This document shows, piece after piece, positions 16,545 to 23,874 of a DNA stretch of 64,000 nt. Origin of the DNA: Streptomyces sp. TSRI0107 (lineage in GTDB: Bacteria > Actinomycetota > Actinomycetes > Streptomycetales > Streptomycetaceae). Under the pieces are notes generated by a model. The model did not search any database. It worked only from the letters and a program-made list of their open reading frames with translations, and was not told the DNA's origin. The stretch lies in assembly GCF_001905845.1 (NCBI RefSeq), contig NZ_LIVZ01000010.1, forward strand, positions 124,001 to 188,000. The letters run 5' to 3'. A program made the translations under genes and the position numbers. Numbering within the stretch: the stretch's first letter is position 1; each line of letters opens with the position of its first letter.

Positions 16545-17291
16545 TCAGCGTGGCTCGGGCGGCCGCTGCCGGGGCATGTTCGGCCGGGCGGGACCGGGCG
16601 GCATCGGGAACCGCCCGTGCACACCGGCCGGGTCCACGCGCGGCCCGGCCGAGACCGCCGACTGGATGCCCAGCGGCGCGGACCCGGTGCGGAACTCCAC
16701 CATCCAGTCGGCGGTCTCGGTACGCACCAGCTCGGTCACGTCCTCGCAGAACCGCCGCAGCACCCCCAGGCACCGCTCGGCCGCCTCGCTCGCCGTCCCC
16801 TCGGCCGGGCCCAGCACCTCGCGCACGCTCTCCGACGCCCAGTCGAACTGCAACGCCTGCAACCTGCGCTGGACGGCCTGCGCGGTGGCCACGTCCCTTA
16901 TCCACCCCGAGGTGACCCCGAAGAACCGGTCGACGCCCACGCACGCCACGGCCAGCATCAGCGCCAGGTACCCCCAGGGGGCGACCCCGCCCACCACGCC
17001 GGTCAGATCCAGCAGCGGCAGCGCGGCCCCCAGCACCGCCCCGGCCGCCGCGCCACCGCGAAGTGCCCGCGCCCCGCGCCGCTTCCACACCCGGTCGGCG
17101 AGATACCAGGCCGCCGTGTCGAGGGCGCCGCGTTCCACCCAGCGGAACAGTTCGTCCAGGCGCTGGGCGGGCTCGGCCCAGTCGCCGAGCGGGAACGCCC
17201 GCCCGGTCAGATCGCCCGGCCGCAGCCCGGCCGCCCCCTCGCCCCGCCCGTCCTGAGGCGGCCTCTCGGGCTGCATCTCCGGCTGACCCAC
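16545..17291 (-). CDS. SLATT-like two-TM membrane protein
   Basis: The 248-aa protein starts with a charged region (WAEPAQRLDELFRWVERGAL), then RVWKRRGARALRGGAAAGAV leading into two hydrophobic segments around residues 80-120. A long helical cytoplasmic tail follows (RRLQALQFDWASESVREVLG). This two-helix arrangement with flanking amphipathic helices resembles SLATT-domain proteins, which in other bacteria are predicted pore-forming effectors linked to nucleotide signalling. I see no nucleotide-sensor partner here; its neighbours are a kinase gene and the ybaB-recR cluster. The C-terminus is Pro/Arg-rich. The assignment rests on topology and weak sequence likeness. Confidence 0.6.
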   Translation of the reverse strand: MGQPEMQPERPPQDGRGEGAAGLRPGDLTGRAFPLGDWAEPAQRLDELFRWVERGALDTAAWYLADRVWKRRGARALRGGAAAGAVLGAALPLLDLTGVVGGVAPWGYLALMLAVACVGVDRFFGVTSGWIRDVATAQAVQRRLQALQFDWASESVREVLGPAEGTASEAAERCLGVLRRFCEDVTELVRTETADWMVEFRTGSAPLGIQSAVSAGPRVDPAGVHGRFPMPPGPARPNMPRQRPPEPR

Positions 17292-17513
17292 CCGGCACTC
17301 CCTATGGACGAGATGGACGTTGACGTGCGGGACCCTTCCTACCGCCCAATGGGTGGCGAAGGTGAGCCTTTCATCGCTTTTCCGCCCGGAAGAGGGTCTT
17401 GGTCAGGTATAGGCCACCGTGACAACTCACTCGAAAGAGTGCTGGGGCGTTGCCCGCACGGACCACGTAGGCTCGTGCCAGGCGGAAAACACATACGAAA
17501 GCAGGAGCTGATC

Positions 17514-17855
17514 GTGATTCCCGGTGGTGGCCAGCCCAACATGCAGCAGCTGCTCCAGCAGGCCCAGAAGATGCAGCAGGATCTGGCCCGCGCCCAGGAG
17601 GAACTGGCGAACACGGAGGTCGACGGGCAGGCGGGCGGCGGCCTGGTCAAGGCCACGGTCACCGGCGCCGGCGTGCTGCGCGGCCTGGTCATCGACCCGA
17701 AGGCGGTGGACCCCGAGGACACCGAGACGCTGGCCGACCTGATCGTCGCGGCCGTCGCCGCGGCCAACGAGAACGCGCAGTCCCTCCAGCAGCAGAAGCT
17801 CGGCCCGCTCGCCCAGGGGCTGGGCGGCGGCGGCATCCCGGGCCTGCCCTTCTGA
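17514..17855 (+). CDS. YbaB/EbfC nucleoid-associated protein
   Basis: This 113-aa DNA-binding protein begins MIPGGGQPNMQQLLQQAQKM, shows the coiled-coil helix QQDLARAQEELANTEVDGQA and the family core VKATVTGAGVLRGLVIDP. It ends with a Gly-rich tail GGGGIPGLPF usual in actinobacteria. The GTG at 17514 is chosen because GGAG lies 7 bases upstream and the product then has family length. It sits directly before recR, the conserved pairing in most bacteria, which supports a role in nucleoid structure or recombination repair. Confidence 0.95.
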   Translation: MIPGGGQPNMQQLLQQAQKMQQDLARAQEELANTEVDGQAGGGLVKATVTGAGVLRGLVIDPKAVDPEDTETLADLIVAAVAAANENAQSLQQQKLGPLAQGLGGGGIPGLPF

Positions 17856-17943
17856 CCTTTCCGATCCCCGTCCTGCCTTTCGAAGACAGGCACGGGCCCT
17901 CTACCGTACGTACTGAAGGCACCCCAGGAAGGACGGCAGTCCG

Positions 17944-18543
17944 TTGTACGAAGGCGTGGTCCAGGACCTCATCGACGAGCTGGGCAGGCTGCCCGGCGTC
18001 GGTCCGAAGAGCGCCCAGCGGATCGCCTTCCACGTCCTCCAGGCGGAGCCGACGGACGTACGCCGTCTCGCCCAGGCCCTGCTGGAAGTGAAGGCGAAGG
18101 TCCGCTTCTGCGCGGTGTGCGGGAACGTCGCGCAGGAGGAGCAGTGCGCGATCTGCCGTGACCCGCGACGCGACCCGTCGGTCATCTGCGTCGTGGAGGA
18201 GCCGAAGGACGTCGTGGCGATCGAGCGCACCCGCGAGTTCCGCGGCCGCTACCACGTCCTGGGCGGGGCGATCAGCCCGATCGAGGGTGTGGGCCCGGAC
18301 GACCTGCGTATACGAGAACTTCTCGCGCGGTTGGCCGACGGGACGGTCACGGAGCTGATCCTGGCCACCGACCCGAATCTGGAGGGTGAGGCCACCGCCA
18401 CGTACCTCGCCCGGATGATCAAGCCCATGGGCCTCAAGGTCACCCGCCTGGCCAGCGGCCTCCCGGTGGGCGGTGACCTGGAATACGCGGACGAGGTGAC
18501 CCTCGGCCGCGCCTTCGAGGGGAGACGACTCCTAGATGTCTGA
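17944..18543 (+). CDS. recR: Recombination mediator protein RecR
   Basis: RecR loads RecA at gaps together with RecF/RecO. The 199-aa sequence has the helix-hairpin-helix LGRLPGVGPKSAQRIAFHVL, a four-cysteine zinc finger (CAVCGNVAQEEQCAIC), and a Toprim domain (ICVVEEPKDVVAIE, then ATDPNLEGEATATYL). The start is TTG at 17944, supported by AGGAAGGA 10-15 bases upstream and by the typical beginning MYEGVVQDLIDELG. It overlaps the next gene by 8 bases. Confidence 0.97.
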   Translation: MYEGVVQDLIDELGRLPGVGPKSAQRIAFHVLQAEPTDVRRLAQALLEVKAKVRFCAVCGNVAQEEQCAICRDPRRDPSVICVVEEPKDVVAIERTREFRGRYHVLGGAISPIEGVGPDDLRIRELLARLADGTVTELILATDPNLEGEATATYLARMIKPMGLKVTRLASGLPVGGDLEYADEVTLGRAFEGRRLLDV

Positions 18544-19192
18544 CGCCACGCTGCACTCCACGACGCAGGACCCGGACGACTTCGCGGTCCAGATCGCGGA
18601 CCAGATCGCAAGCTTCCTGGTAGCCGTCACGGAGGTCGCGAAGGGCGACGAGCCCGACTCGGCGGTCCCGTTCCTCCTCCTGGAGGTCTCCCAGCTGCTG
18701 CTCGCCGGCGGCCGCCTCGGCGCGCACGAGGACATCGTCCCCGACGAGCGCTACGAGCCGGACCCGGGCCCGGAGCCGGACGTGGACGAGCTCCGCGAGA
18801 ACCTGGCCCGCCTGCTGGAGCCGATCGACGTCTACTCCGAGGTCTTCGACCCCTACGAGCCCCGCAAGGCCCCGGTCCCGGCCCGTATCTCGGACGACCT
18901 CACCGACGTCATCACCGACCTGCGCCACGGCATGGCCCACTACCGCGCGGGCCGCACCACGGAAGCCCTGTGGTGGTGGCAGTTCTCGTACTTCTCCAAC
19001 TGGGGCGGCACGGCGTCGGCCACCCTGCGGGCCCTCCAGTCGGTGGTAGCCCACGTCCGCCTGAACCAGCCCCTGGAGGAACTGGACGGCCTGGACACCG
19101 ACCAGAGCCTCGGCGACGAGACGCTGGAGTTCGAGGCCGGAAAGGTGATGCAGCAGGAGATCGCCGGGCCGCTGGGCCTGCGCGTCCAGTAG
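18536..19192 (+). CDS. DUF5063 domain protein
   Basis: The 218-aa acidic cytoplasmic protein is of the DUF5063 type commonly found after recR in Streptomyces. Notable segments are FAVQIADQIASFLVAVTEVA at the N-terminus and ALWWWQFSYFSNWGGTASAT near residue 145, a Trp/Phe-rich core. Its function is unknown. It overlaps recR by eight bases, so it is translated with it, which hints at a link to DNA repair or simply shared expression. A MITE-like element starts 51 bases after its stop. Confidence 0.85.
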   Translation: MSDATLHSTTQDPDDFAVQIADQIASFLVAVTEVAKGDEPDSAVPFLLLEVSQLLLAGGRLGAHEDIVPDERYEPDPGPEPDVDELRENLARLLEPIDVYSEVFDPYEPRKAPVPARISDDLTDVITDLRHGMAHYRAGRTTEALWWWQFSYFSNWGGTASATLRALQSVVAHVRLNQPLEELDGLDTDQSLGDETLEFEAGKVMQQEIAGPLGLRVQ

Positions 19193-19243
19193 CGCCCGGC
19201 GGCCGACGCCCGTGCGTGGGGCCTCGTGGTGTGTGTGGGGAGC

Positions 19244-19339
19244 GAGGCTCTGTCGCTTGGATCAGCCCGGCTGTGAGGGACGGTGCGTCCTGGCCGAGTC
19301 GACTCCGCGACGCCGGGATGATCCAAACGACAGGGCCTA
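19244..19339. mobile_element. MITE-like element, short copy (96 bp)
   Basis: The right end, TGATCCAAACGACAGGGCCTA (19319-19339, 21 bases), is identical to the right end of the second copy at 45133-45153. The left end (19244-19264) matches the other copy's left end with three changes. The interior matches both flanks of the longer copy but lacks about 90 central bases. There is no coding capacity. Ends and TA-containing target sites suggest a non-autonomous derivative of an IS5-type element. The end supplies the TAG stop of the TauE gene. Confidence 0.75.
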
Positions 19340-20053
19340 AGCCCCCCACACCCCTTTCGCCATGGCGCTGACCCCGCCGGCGAGCGCCAGCCCCAGCACC
19401 AGCCGTCGTGCCCACACCTCCGGCGTGCGCCGCGCCAGCACCCGCCCCAGGCCCGCCCCCACGACCATGGCGGCCACCACCCACCCCCACCGCTCGGCGC
19501 CGAGCCGCGGCGCCCCGTTGGCGGCCACGGACACGACGTTCACGACGACGCCGTAGAACTGCGCGTTGGGCACGAACTCCCGTACGGTCCATCCCGCGTT
19601 CAGCGCGTACAACGACACGGGCGGCCCCCCGACCCCCGCCGCGGCGTTCATGAACCCGCCGGCGGCCCCCGTGACGACCGCGCCCGTCCGCCCGCGCAGC
19701 GCGGCGGCCCGAGCGCCCCGCATCACCAGCAGCACCGCCACGGTCACCAGCCCGCCCATCACCACGAACAGCACGCGCTCCGGCAGCTGCCGCGTCAGCC
19801 AGGCCCCGGCGGGCACGGTGCACACGGCGGCCACGCACAGCGGCCCCATCGCCGCGAGCCGCACCCGCCGCCACCCGCTCACCAGCCCGACGAGGCAGAT
19901 GGCCCCGGCGGCGCAGTTGGTGAGCACGACCCCTTCCACCGGCCCCAGCACCCACACCAACGCGGGCACGGCGACAAGCGCGAAGCCCATGCCGGTGAGC
20001 CACTGCACGCACGAGCCGAGCAGCACGATCCCGAAGAGAAGAAGGTCTGTCAC
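19337..20053 (-). CDS. TauE/SafE-family membrane transporter
   Basis: This 238-aa integral membrane protein has about eight hydrophobic segments and the family hallmarks FGIVLLGSCVQWLTGMGFAL near the N-terminus and GAAGGFMNAAAGVGGPPVSL in the middle. Members export or import sulfur-containing anions or small organic acids across the inner membrane. The GTG start overlaps the stop of the upstream gene (GTGA). The TAG stop falls at 19337-19339, inside the terminal inverted repeat of the MITE-like element. The insertion therefore sits exactly at the gene's end without breaking the frame. Confidence 0.88.
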   Translation of the reverse strand: MTDLLLFGIVLLGSCVQWLTGMGFALVAVPALVWVLGPVEGVVLTNCAAGAICLVGLVSGWRRVRLAAMGPLCVAAVCTVPAGAWLTRQLPERVLFVVMGGLVTVAVLLVMRGARAAALRGRTGAVVTGAAGGFMNAAAGVGGPPVSLYALNAGWTVREFVPNAQFYGVVVNVVSVAANGAPRLGAERWGWVVAAMVVGAGLGRVLARRTPEVWARRLVLGLALAGGVSAMAKGVWGA

Positions 20054-20466
20054 AGACCGAATGATCCAGCGCCCCACACCGTGTCGAGGAGACCTCTGGC
20101 ATCGACGTACGGGCACCCCGCCGTCGGCTCGCTGTACCACTGCAACGGCCAGGTGTTCCCCTCCAGCGCCGGAATGCCGATGTAGGTGACGGTCCGGACC
20201 CCTCGCCCGCCGAACTGCTGCACCCCCAACGGCCAGCTGTGCCGCCGCACTTCCCCCGGCGCCAGCAGGAAGTACATCCACCGGAACCCGCTCGCCTCGC
20301 ACACGATCGGCCCCGCGTCGCCGTCGGTGACCTCGACGAGCCGTTCGGCGACGCGCTCCCCTCTCACGCCTTCGATCCGTACGGCGTCGAAGTGGACGCC
20401 GGTCACGCGGAGTTGGTGACCGGAGGCCGGAATCCAGTCGGGGCGGCGGTTGATCGCGTTCGTCAT
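20050..20466 (-). CDS. Hypothetical protein (138 aa) coupled to TauE gene
   Basis: A small soluble protein, not recognised. It begins MTNAINRRPDWIPASGHQLR and contains EASGFRWMYFLLAPGEVRRH and PLQWYSEPTAGCPYVDARGL; the many Trp and Tyr residues suggest a compact beta-rich domain. The ATG at 20466 faces the Scr1-type regulator gene across about 85 bases. Its stop overlaps the start of the TauE-family gene. Proteins of this kind are often found beside Scr1/DUF397 pairs, but I cannot assign a role. Confidence 0.7.
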   Translation of the reverse strand: MTNAINRRPDWIPASGHQLRVTGVHFDAVRIEGVRGERVAERLVEVTDGDAGPIVCEASGFRWMYFLLAPGEVRRHSWPLGVQQFGGRGVRTVTYIGIPALEGNTWPLQWYSEPTAGCPYVDARGLLDTVWGAGSFGL

Positions 20467-20513
20467 GGTCACACGATGGCGATGGTGGCGATACGCTCGG
20501 TAGTGACTCAGGT

Positions 20514-20533
20514 GATACACGCTGCTGTGTATC
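20514..20533. promoter_or_regulatory. Inverted repeat before the Scr1-type regulator
   Basis: GATACAC and GTGTATC are perfect arms around GCTGCT, ending 17 bases before the GTG start of the XRE regulator and between divergent genes. It is a plausible operator for autoregulation, or for control of the divergent hypothetical/TauE pair. A further partial GATACG lies at 20490-20495. Confidence 0.5.
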
Positions 20534-20550
20534 GGTCGGAGGTGCGCGCT

Positions 20551-21345
20551 GTGTCCCAGTCGCCCGTCATGTGGCGCTTCACCGGCAACCAGTTGAAGCG
20601 CTGGCGCACGAAGGCGAACATCAGCCGGGAGCAACTGGCTGTCGCCGCGAACTACTCCCCGGACACCATCAAGGCGATGGAGCAGGGGGTGCGGATGCCG
20701 ACGGCCCGCGTCCTCGACGTGGCCGACGGGTTGTGCGGGGCGGAGGGGCTGCTGAGTGCGGCGAAGGAGTATCTGAGCCGGGAGAGATTTCCGGCGCGGG
20801 CGCGGGAGTTCATGGAGCGGGAGAAGGAGGCGATCAGTCGCTGGTCGTACGGCGTCGCGCTGATCCCCGGGCTGCTGCAGACGAAGGGCTACGCGCGGAC
20901 GCTGATCGAGAACCGCCTTCCGGCCCTGGACGAGGAGACGGTCGAGGAGCGCATCGCGGCGCGAATGGAACGGCAGGCCATCCTGACGGAGCGGAAACCG
21001 CTGGTGTCCCTGAGCTTCGTGCTCTACGAGGCCGTGCTGCGCAGCCCCCAGGTGGACGCCGAGCAACTGCGGCGCTTGCTGGAGGTCGGCCGGCTGAGGA
21101 ACATCGCGTTGCAGGTGCTCCCCTTCGAGCGCGCCATCACTGCCGCCCTTCAAGGGCCCATGGTGCTGCTGGAGACCCGCGACCACGAGCGGTACGCCTT
21201 CACGGAAGGCCCGTTCGCCAGCGAACTCTCGGCCGACCCGGAGGTTGTCAGCCGTGTCACCGAGCGGCTTAGCATCATCCGGGCGCAGGCCCTCAGCCCC
21301 GCTGAGACGGCCCGTTTCATCGAGCGGATGGTGGACCAGGCATGA
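20551..21345 (+). CDS. Scr1-family XRE helix-turn-helix regulator
   Basis: This 264-aa regulator has an N-terminal XRE helix-turn-helix (NQLKRWRTKANISREQLAVA, AANYSPDTIKAMEQG) and a C-terminal DUF5753/Scr1 domain (SRWSYGVALIPGLLQTKGYA, LYEAVLRSPQVDAEQLRRLL, AFTEGPFAS). Many Streptomyces homologues pair with a DUF397 protein, as in the whiJ system, where the small protein relieves DNA binding during development. The GTG at 20551 is preferred because GGAGG lies 8 bases upstream. It overlaps the DUF397 gene by ATGA, confirming the pair. Confidence 0.92.
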   Translation: MSQSPVMWRFTGNQLKRWRTKANISREQLAVAANYSPDTIKAMEQGVRMPTARVLDVADGLCGAEGLLSAAKEYLSRERFPARAREFMEREKEAISRWSYGVALIPGLLQTKGYARTLIENRLPALDEETVEERIAARMERQAILTERKPLVSLSFVLYEAVLRSPQVDAEQLRRLLEVGRLRNIALQVLPFERAITAALQGPMVLLETRDHERYAFTEGPFASELSADPEVVSRVTERLSIIRAQALSPAETARFIERMVDQA

Positions 21346-21524
21346 GTGACCAGCTGACGTGGTTCAAATCGACCTACAGCGATGACGAGGGCGGCGATTG
21401 CGTCGAAGTCGCGTTCGGTCCCCGCGTCCACATCCGCGACTCCAAGAACCCCGCCGGCCCCCGCCTCCACATCCCCGCCCCCGCCTGGGCGGCGTTCATT
21501 TCCGCAGTTCAGCCCGAGGCTTGA
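21342..21524 (+). CDS. DUF397 protein, partner of the Scr1-type regulator
   Basis: A 60-aa protein with the DUF397 layout: LTWFKSTYSDDEGGDCVEVA, then VHIRDSKNPAGPRLHIPAPA and a final AWAAFISAV. DUF397 proteins such as WhiJ- and BldB-linked partners modulate the cognate XRE regulator. The start codon overlaps the regulator's stop (ATGA), so production should be stoichiometrically linked. Nothing unusual in length. Confidence 0.92.
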   Translation: MSDQLTWFKSTYSDDEGGDCVEVAFGPRVHIRDSKNPAGPRLHIPAPAWAAFISAVQPEA

Positions 21525-21750
21525 GCCCCGAGCTCCGAGCCCCTCCATGGGTTCTGGATCGGGTGGGAAACCTCCCAACCAACCAAGTCTGAACGTGAGT
21601 TAAGGCGGCCTACCTCGAAAGAGTGACGTTCCGTGATCGGCTTGCGCCGGAACGTAAAGCCGCTCTAGGTTCGCGGCAAATAGATCGGCCCCGGTCGGTG
21701 CTGGAACACCGGCTCCGGGGCCTCGCCCTACGCATCGAAGGAACAGTTCG

Positions 21751-22746
21751 ATGGTGGCTTGCGCCTACCCTAGCCCTGCCCTGCCGTCCCCGTCCCACCC
21801 CATGGCCAAAACGGGGTACGGGAAGCGCCCCGCAGGTGACGAAGACCCGCACGCGGACGCGGACTTCGCACACTTGAGCGCCCGGGACCGTGAGATCGCC
21901 GTCTTCGTCGACCACCTCGAAGAGGGCCACGCGATGGGCTACAAGGCCATCGCGGCGGAACACCCCCGGTACGGCCAGCAGGCCGTGCGCACCTCGCTGG
22001 GCCGCATCGTGCTCGCGGGTCATCTGCGCTGGATCAGGGAGCACATCACCGTCGAGGACGATTCGATGCGCTGGGTGACGCGGACGTACTGGTCGCGTAC
22101 CCGCAGGTCGGAGGAGTGGTGGGCGGACTTCGTGCGGGAGCGCGACGGCAAGGACGTGACCGAGGACCACATGCCGGGGCTGGCCCGTGTGGAGAACGCC
22201 GAGGAGCAGCCGGCCCCGGAACCGGAGGACGCCGCCGAACACCCGAGCACCGCCTACCGCACGCTCGCCGAGGTCCGGTCCGCCGACACCCGTATGCCGT
22301 TGTCGGACGGTGACTGCCGGTCCCTCGAACCCCTGGTCGCGGAGTGGCTGACGCGCGGCGCGACCCCGGACGACATCACCAAGGCCCTGACGGCCGGGTT
22401 GCCGCCTGCCGTCACCAACCCGGGCGGTCTCGCCCGCAAACGACTGGAGAGCAAGATGCCCCCGAAGAAGGCGAAGATCCGGCAGAAGGCGGCCCGGCGG
22501 GCCCGGGTCTCCCGAGTGATCATGGTCTGCGGTCTGTGTGACGCGGACGAGCGGACCACGAAGATCTCGGGCGGGCTGTGCGACGAGTGCCTGGCGCTGA
22601 TCGAGGCGGAGGGACCGGCGTACGGCCACGTCCCGGACACCTTCCTGCCCGCCCAGCGTGACGCCGGCGGTCTGCCCGGCGCGGACGAGGTCATCGACGT
22701 GACGGAGAAGGTCAACGCCCTCCGGCGCGCGGCGGGCCTGCTGTGA
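21751..22746 (+). CDS. Putative DNA-binding protein with C-terminal zinc ribbon
   Basis: This protein of up to 331 aa begins with a winged-helix-like region (SARDREIAVFVDHLEEGHAM, AAEHPRYGQQAVRTSLGRIV). A central helical part with ADTRMPLSDGDCRSLEPLVA follows, then a basic stretch (MPPKKAKIRQKAARRARVSR) and a CGLC-N14-CDEC zinc ribbon near residue 266. It is probably a DNA- or RNA-binding regulator. The ATG at 21751 is chosen for AAGGA 8 bases upstream; ATG at 21802 would give a shorter product. Such proteins are common and uncharacterised in Streptomyces. Its stop overlaps a GTG in the following Uma2 frame. Confidence 0.7.
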   Translation: MVACAYPSPALPSPSHPMAKTGYGKRPAGDEDPHADADFAHLSARDREIAVFVDHLEEGHAMGYKAIAAEHPRYGQQAVRTSLGRIVLAGHLRWIREHITVEDDSMRWVTRTYWSRTRRSEEWWADFVRERDGKDVTEDHMPGLARVENAEEQPAPEPEDAAEHPSTAYRTLAEVRSADTRMPLSDGDCRSLEPLVAEWLTRGATPDDITKALTAGLPPAVTNPGGLARKRLESKMPPKKAKIRQKAARRARVSRVIMVCGLCDADERTTKISGGLCDECLALIEAEGPAYGHVPDTFLPAQRDAGGLPGADEVIDVTEKVNALRRAAGLL

Positions 22747-22796
22747 GCGTGCAGGAAGTACCGGTCAGGGCACCATGGAGTCGAGGAGGCGACGCC

Positions 22797-23378
22797 ATGA
22801 CCCCCAGGACCGAGCAGCACCGGCCGCAGATGTCCGTCGAGGAGTTCGAGGAGCTGGAACGCCACGCCCCGGAGACCGTGCGGCTGGAGTTCATTGGGGG
22901 AAGGGTCCAGGTCAAGCCGATGCCGGACGGCAACCACAGCGAGATCTACATGTGGCTTCTGGAGCGCTGTATGCAGGCGCGCCCCGACCTGCGGCTCCAT
23001 CCCGAGCGCGGCCTCAAGACGGAGACGTATCGAAAGGGGCGGGCTCGCGCGGACGCCGTCCTCGTGCCCAAGGGAGGTCTCAAGGGACGAGGCGAATGGT
23101 CGGATACCGAGGACGTCCTGATGGCTGTCGAGATCACGTCCTACGACTCCGACACGAATCAGCGAGACCGAGTGGAGAAACCTGACGGCTATGCGGCGGC
23201 CAGGATTCCCGTCTACCTCCTCATCGATCGTGACGACTGCTCGGTCGTCGTCTTCAACCAGCCTGAGGACGGGCGTTACCGGCACGAGGAGAAGCTCCCG
23301 TTCGGCGCGGCCGTGAAGCTGCCCGACCCCGTGAGTTTCGTCCTCGACACGGAGGCCCTCAAGGAGTTCGCGGACTGA
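22797..23378 (+). CDS. Uma2-family putative endonuclease
   Basis: The 193-aa protein shows the PD-(D/E)XK-like Uma2 (DUF820) pattern: MSVEEFEELERHAPETVRLE and FIGGRVQVKPM at the N-terminus, RADAVLVPK, LMAVEITS and VYLLIDRDDCSVVVF. The Asp of RADAVLV and the Glu of VEITS would form the metal site. These proteins are abundant in Streptomyces and cyanobacteria, and their DNA target is unknown. The ATG at 22797 follows GAGGAGG by 6 bases. A GTG at 22743 overlapping the preceding stop would add 18 residues. Confidence 0.85.
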   Translation: MTPRTEQHRPQMSVEEFEELERHAPETVRLEFIGGRVQVKPMPDGNHSEIYMWLLERCMQARPDLRLHPERGLKTETYRKGRARADAVLVPKGGLKGRGEWSDTEDVLMAVEITSYDSDTNQRDRVEKPDGYAAARIPVYLLIDRDDCSVVVFNQPEDGRYRHEEKLPFGAAVKLPDPVSFVLDTEALKEFAD

Positions 23379-23424
23379 CTCGAAACCCCTGCCCCTCGAC
23401 CGTCCCCGGCGCCATCATGGCCAT

Positions 23425-23874
23425 ATGACCTCACGGACAAAGGCGTTGATGGGCACCGGGATCGGGCTCTGCGTGCTGGGCGCGGTGGGGCTGGTCGTCG
23501 GGGCTGTGGTGGATGTCGAGGGTGCGGATCCCTGGGCGAGCGTGGCCGGCGGGGTGGCGGGACTGCTGGGGCTGGCGGTGACGATCTTCGCGTTGACGCG
23601 GGGCGATTCCGGGTCGGACGGGGCCTCGGGTGCCGACGCGCCCCCCAGGGTCGACGTATCGGCCAGTGGTCCAGGGGCCGTTGCCGCCGGGCGGGACATC
23701 GGGTTCGTGTCGACGGGCAGCGGCAACATCGTGGCGCCGCCGAACCCGCCCGCGCCCGCGGCTCCCGCCCCCGGCGAACCGTCGGCGCGGAACGTCACGG
23801 CCTCCGGTGACCGGTCCGTCGCGGCCGGGCGTGACATCCACCAGGCGCAGACCGGCGACGGTCCCACCGCGTGA
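23425..23874 (+). CDS. Two-TM protein with glycine/aspartate repeats, partner of NB-ARC ATPase
   Basis: The 149-aa protein has two membrane helices (LMGTGIGLCVLGAVGLVVGA and VAGGVAGLLGLAVTIFAL) and a Pro/Ala-rich tail. The tail carries two copies of a motif, SGPGAVAAGRDIGFVSTGSG and SGDRSVAAGRDIHQAQTGDG. The same motif opens the next protein. Its stop overlaps the NB-ARC gene start (GTGA). I infer that it anchors the ATPase at the membrane through the shared motif, possibly as the effector of an NLR-like switch. No homologue of known function is recognised. Confidence 0.7.
   Translation: MTSRTKALMGTGIGLCVLGAVGLVVGAVVDVEGADPWASVAGGVAGLLGLAVTIFALTRGDSGSDGASGADAPPRVDVSASGPGAVAAGRDIGFVSTGSGNIVAPPNPPAPAAPAPGEPSARNVTASGDRSVAAGRDIHQAQTGDGPTA

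Noticed and set aside
14200..17298. Very long open frame on the minus strand opposite the kinase gene, rich in Arg/Thr repeats
   Set aside because: It mirrors the Gly-X-Y codons and the SLATT-like gene in another frame; high G+C DNA rarely has stop codons there. No start signal or family likeness.
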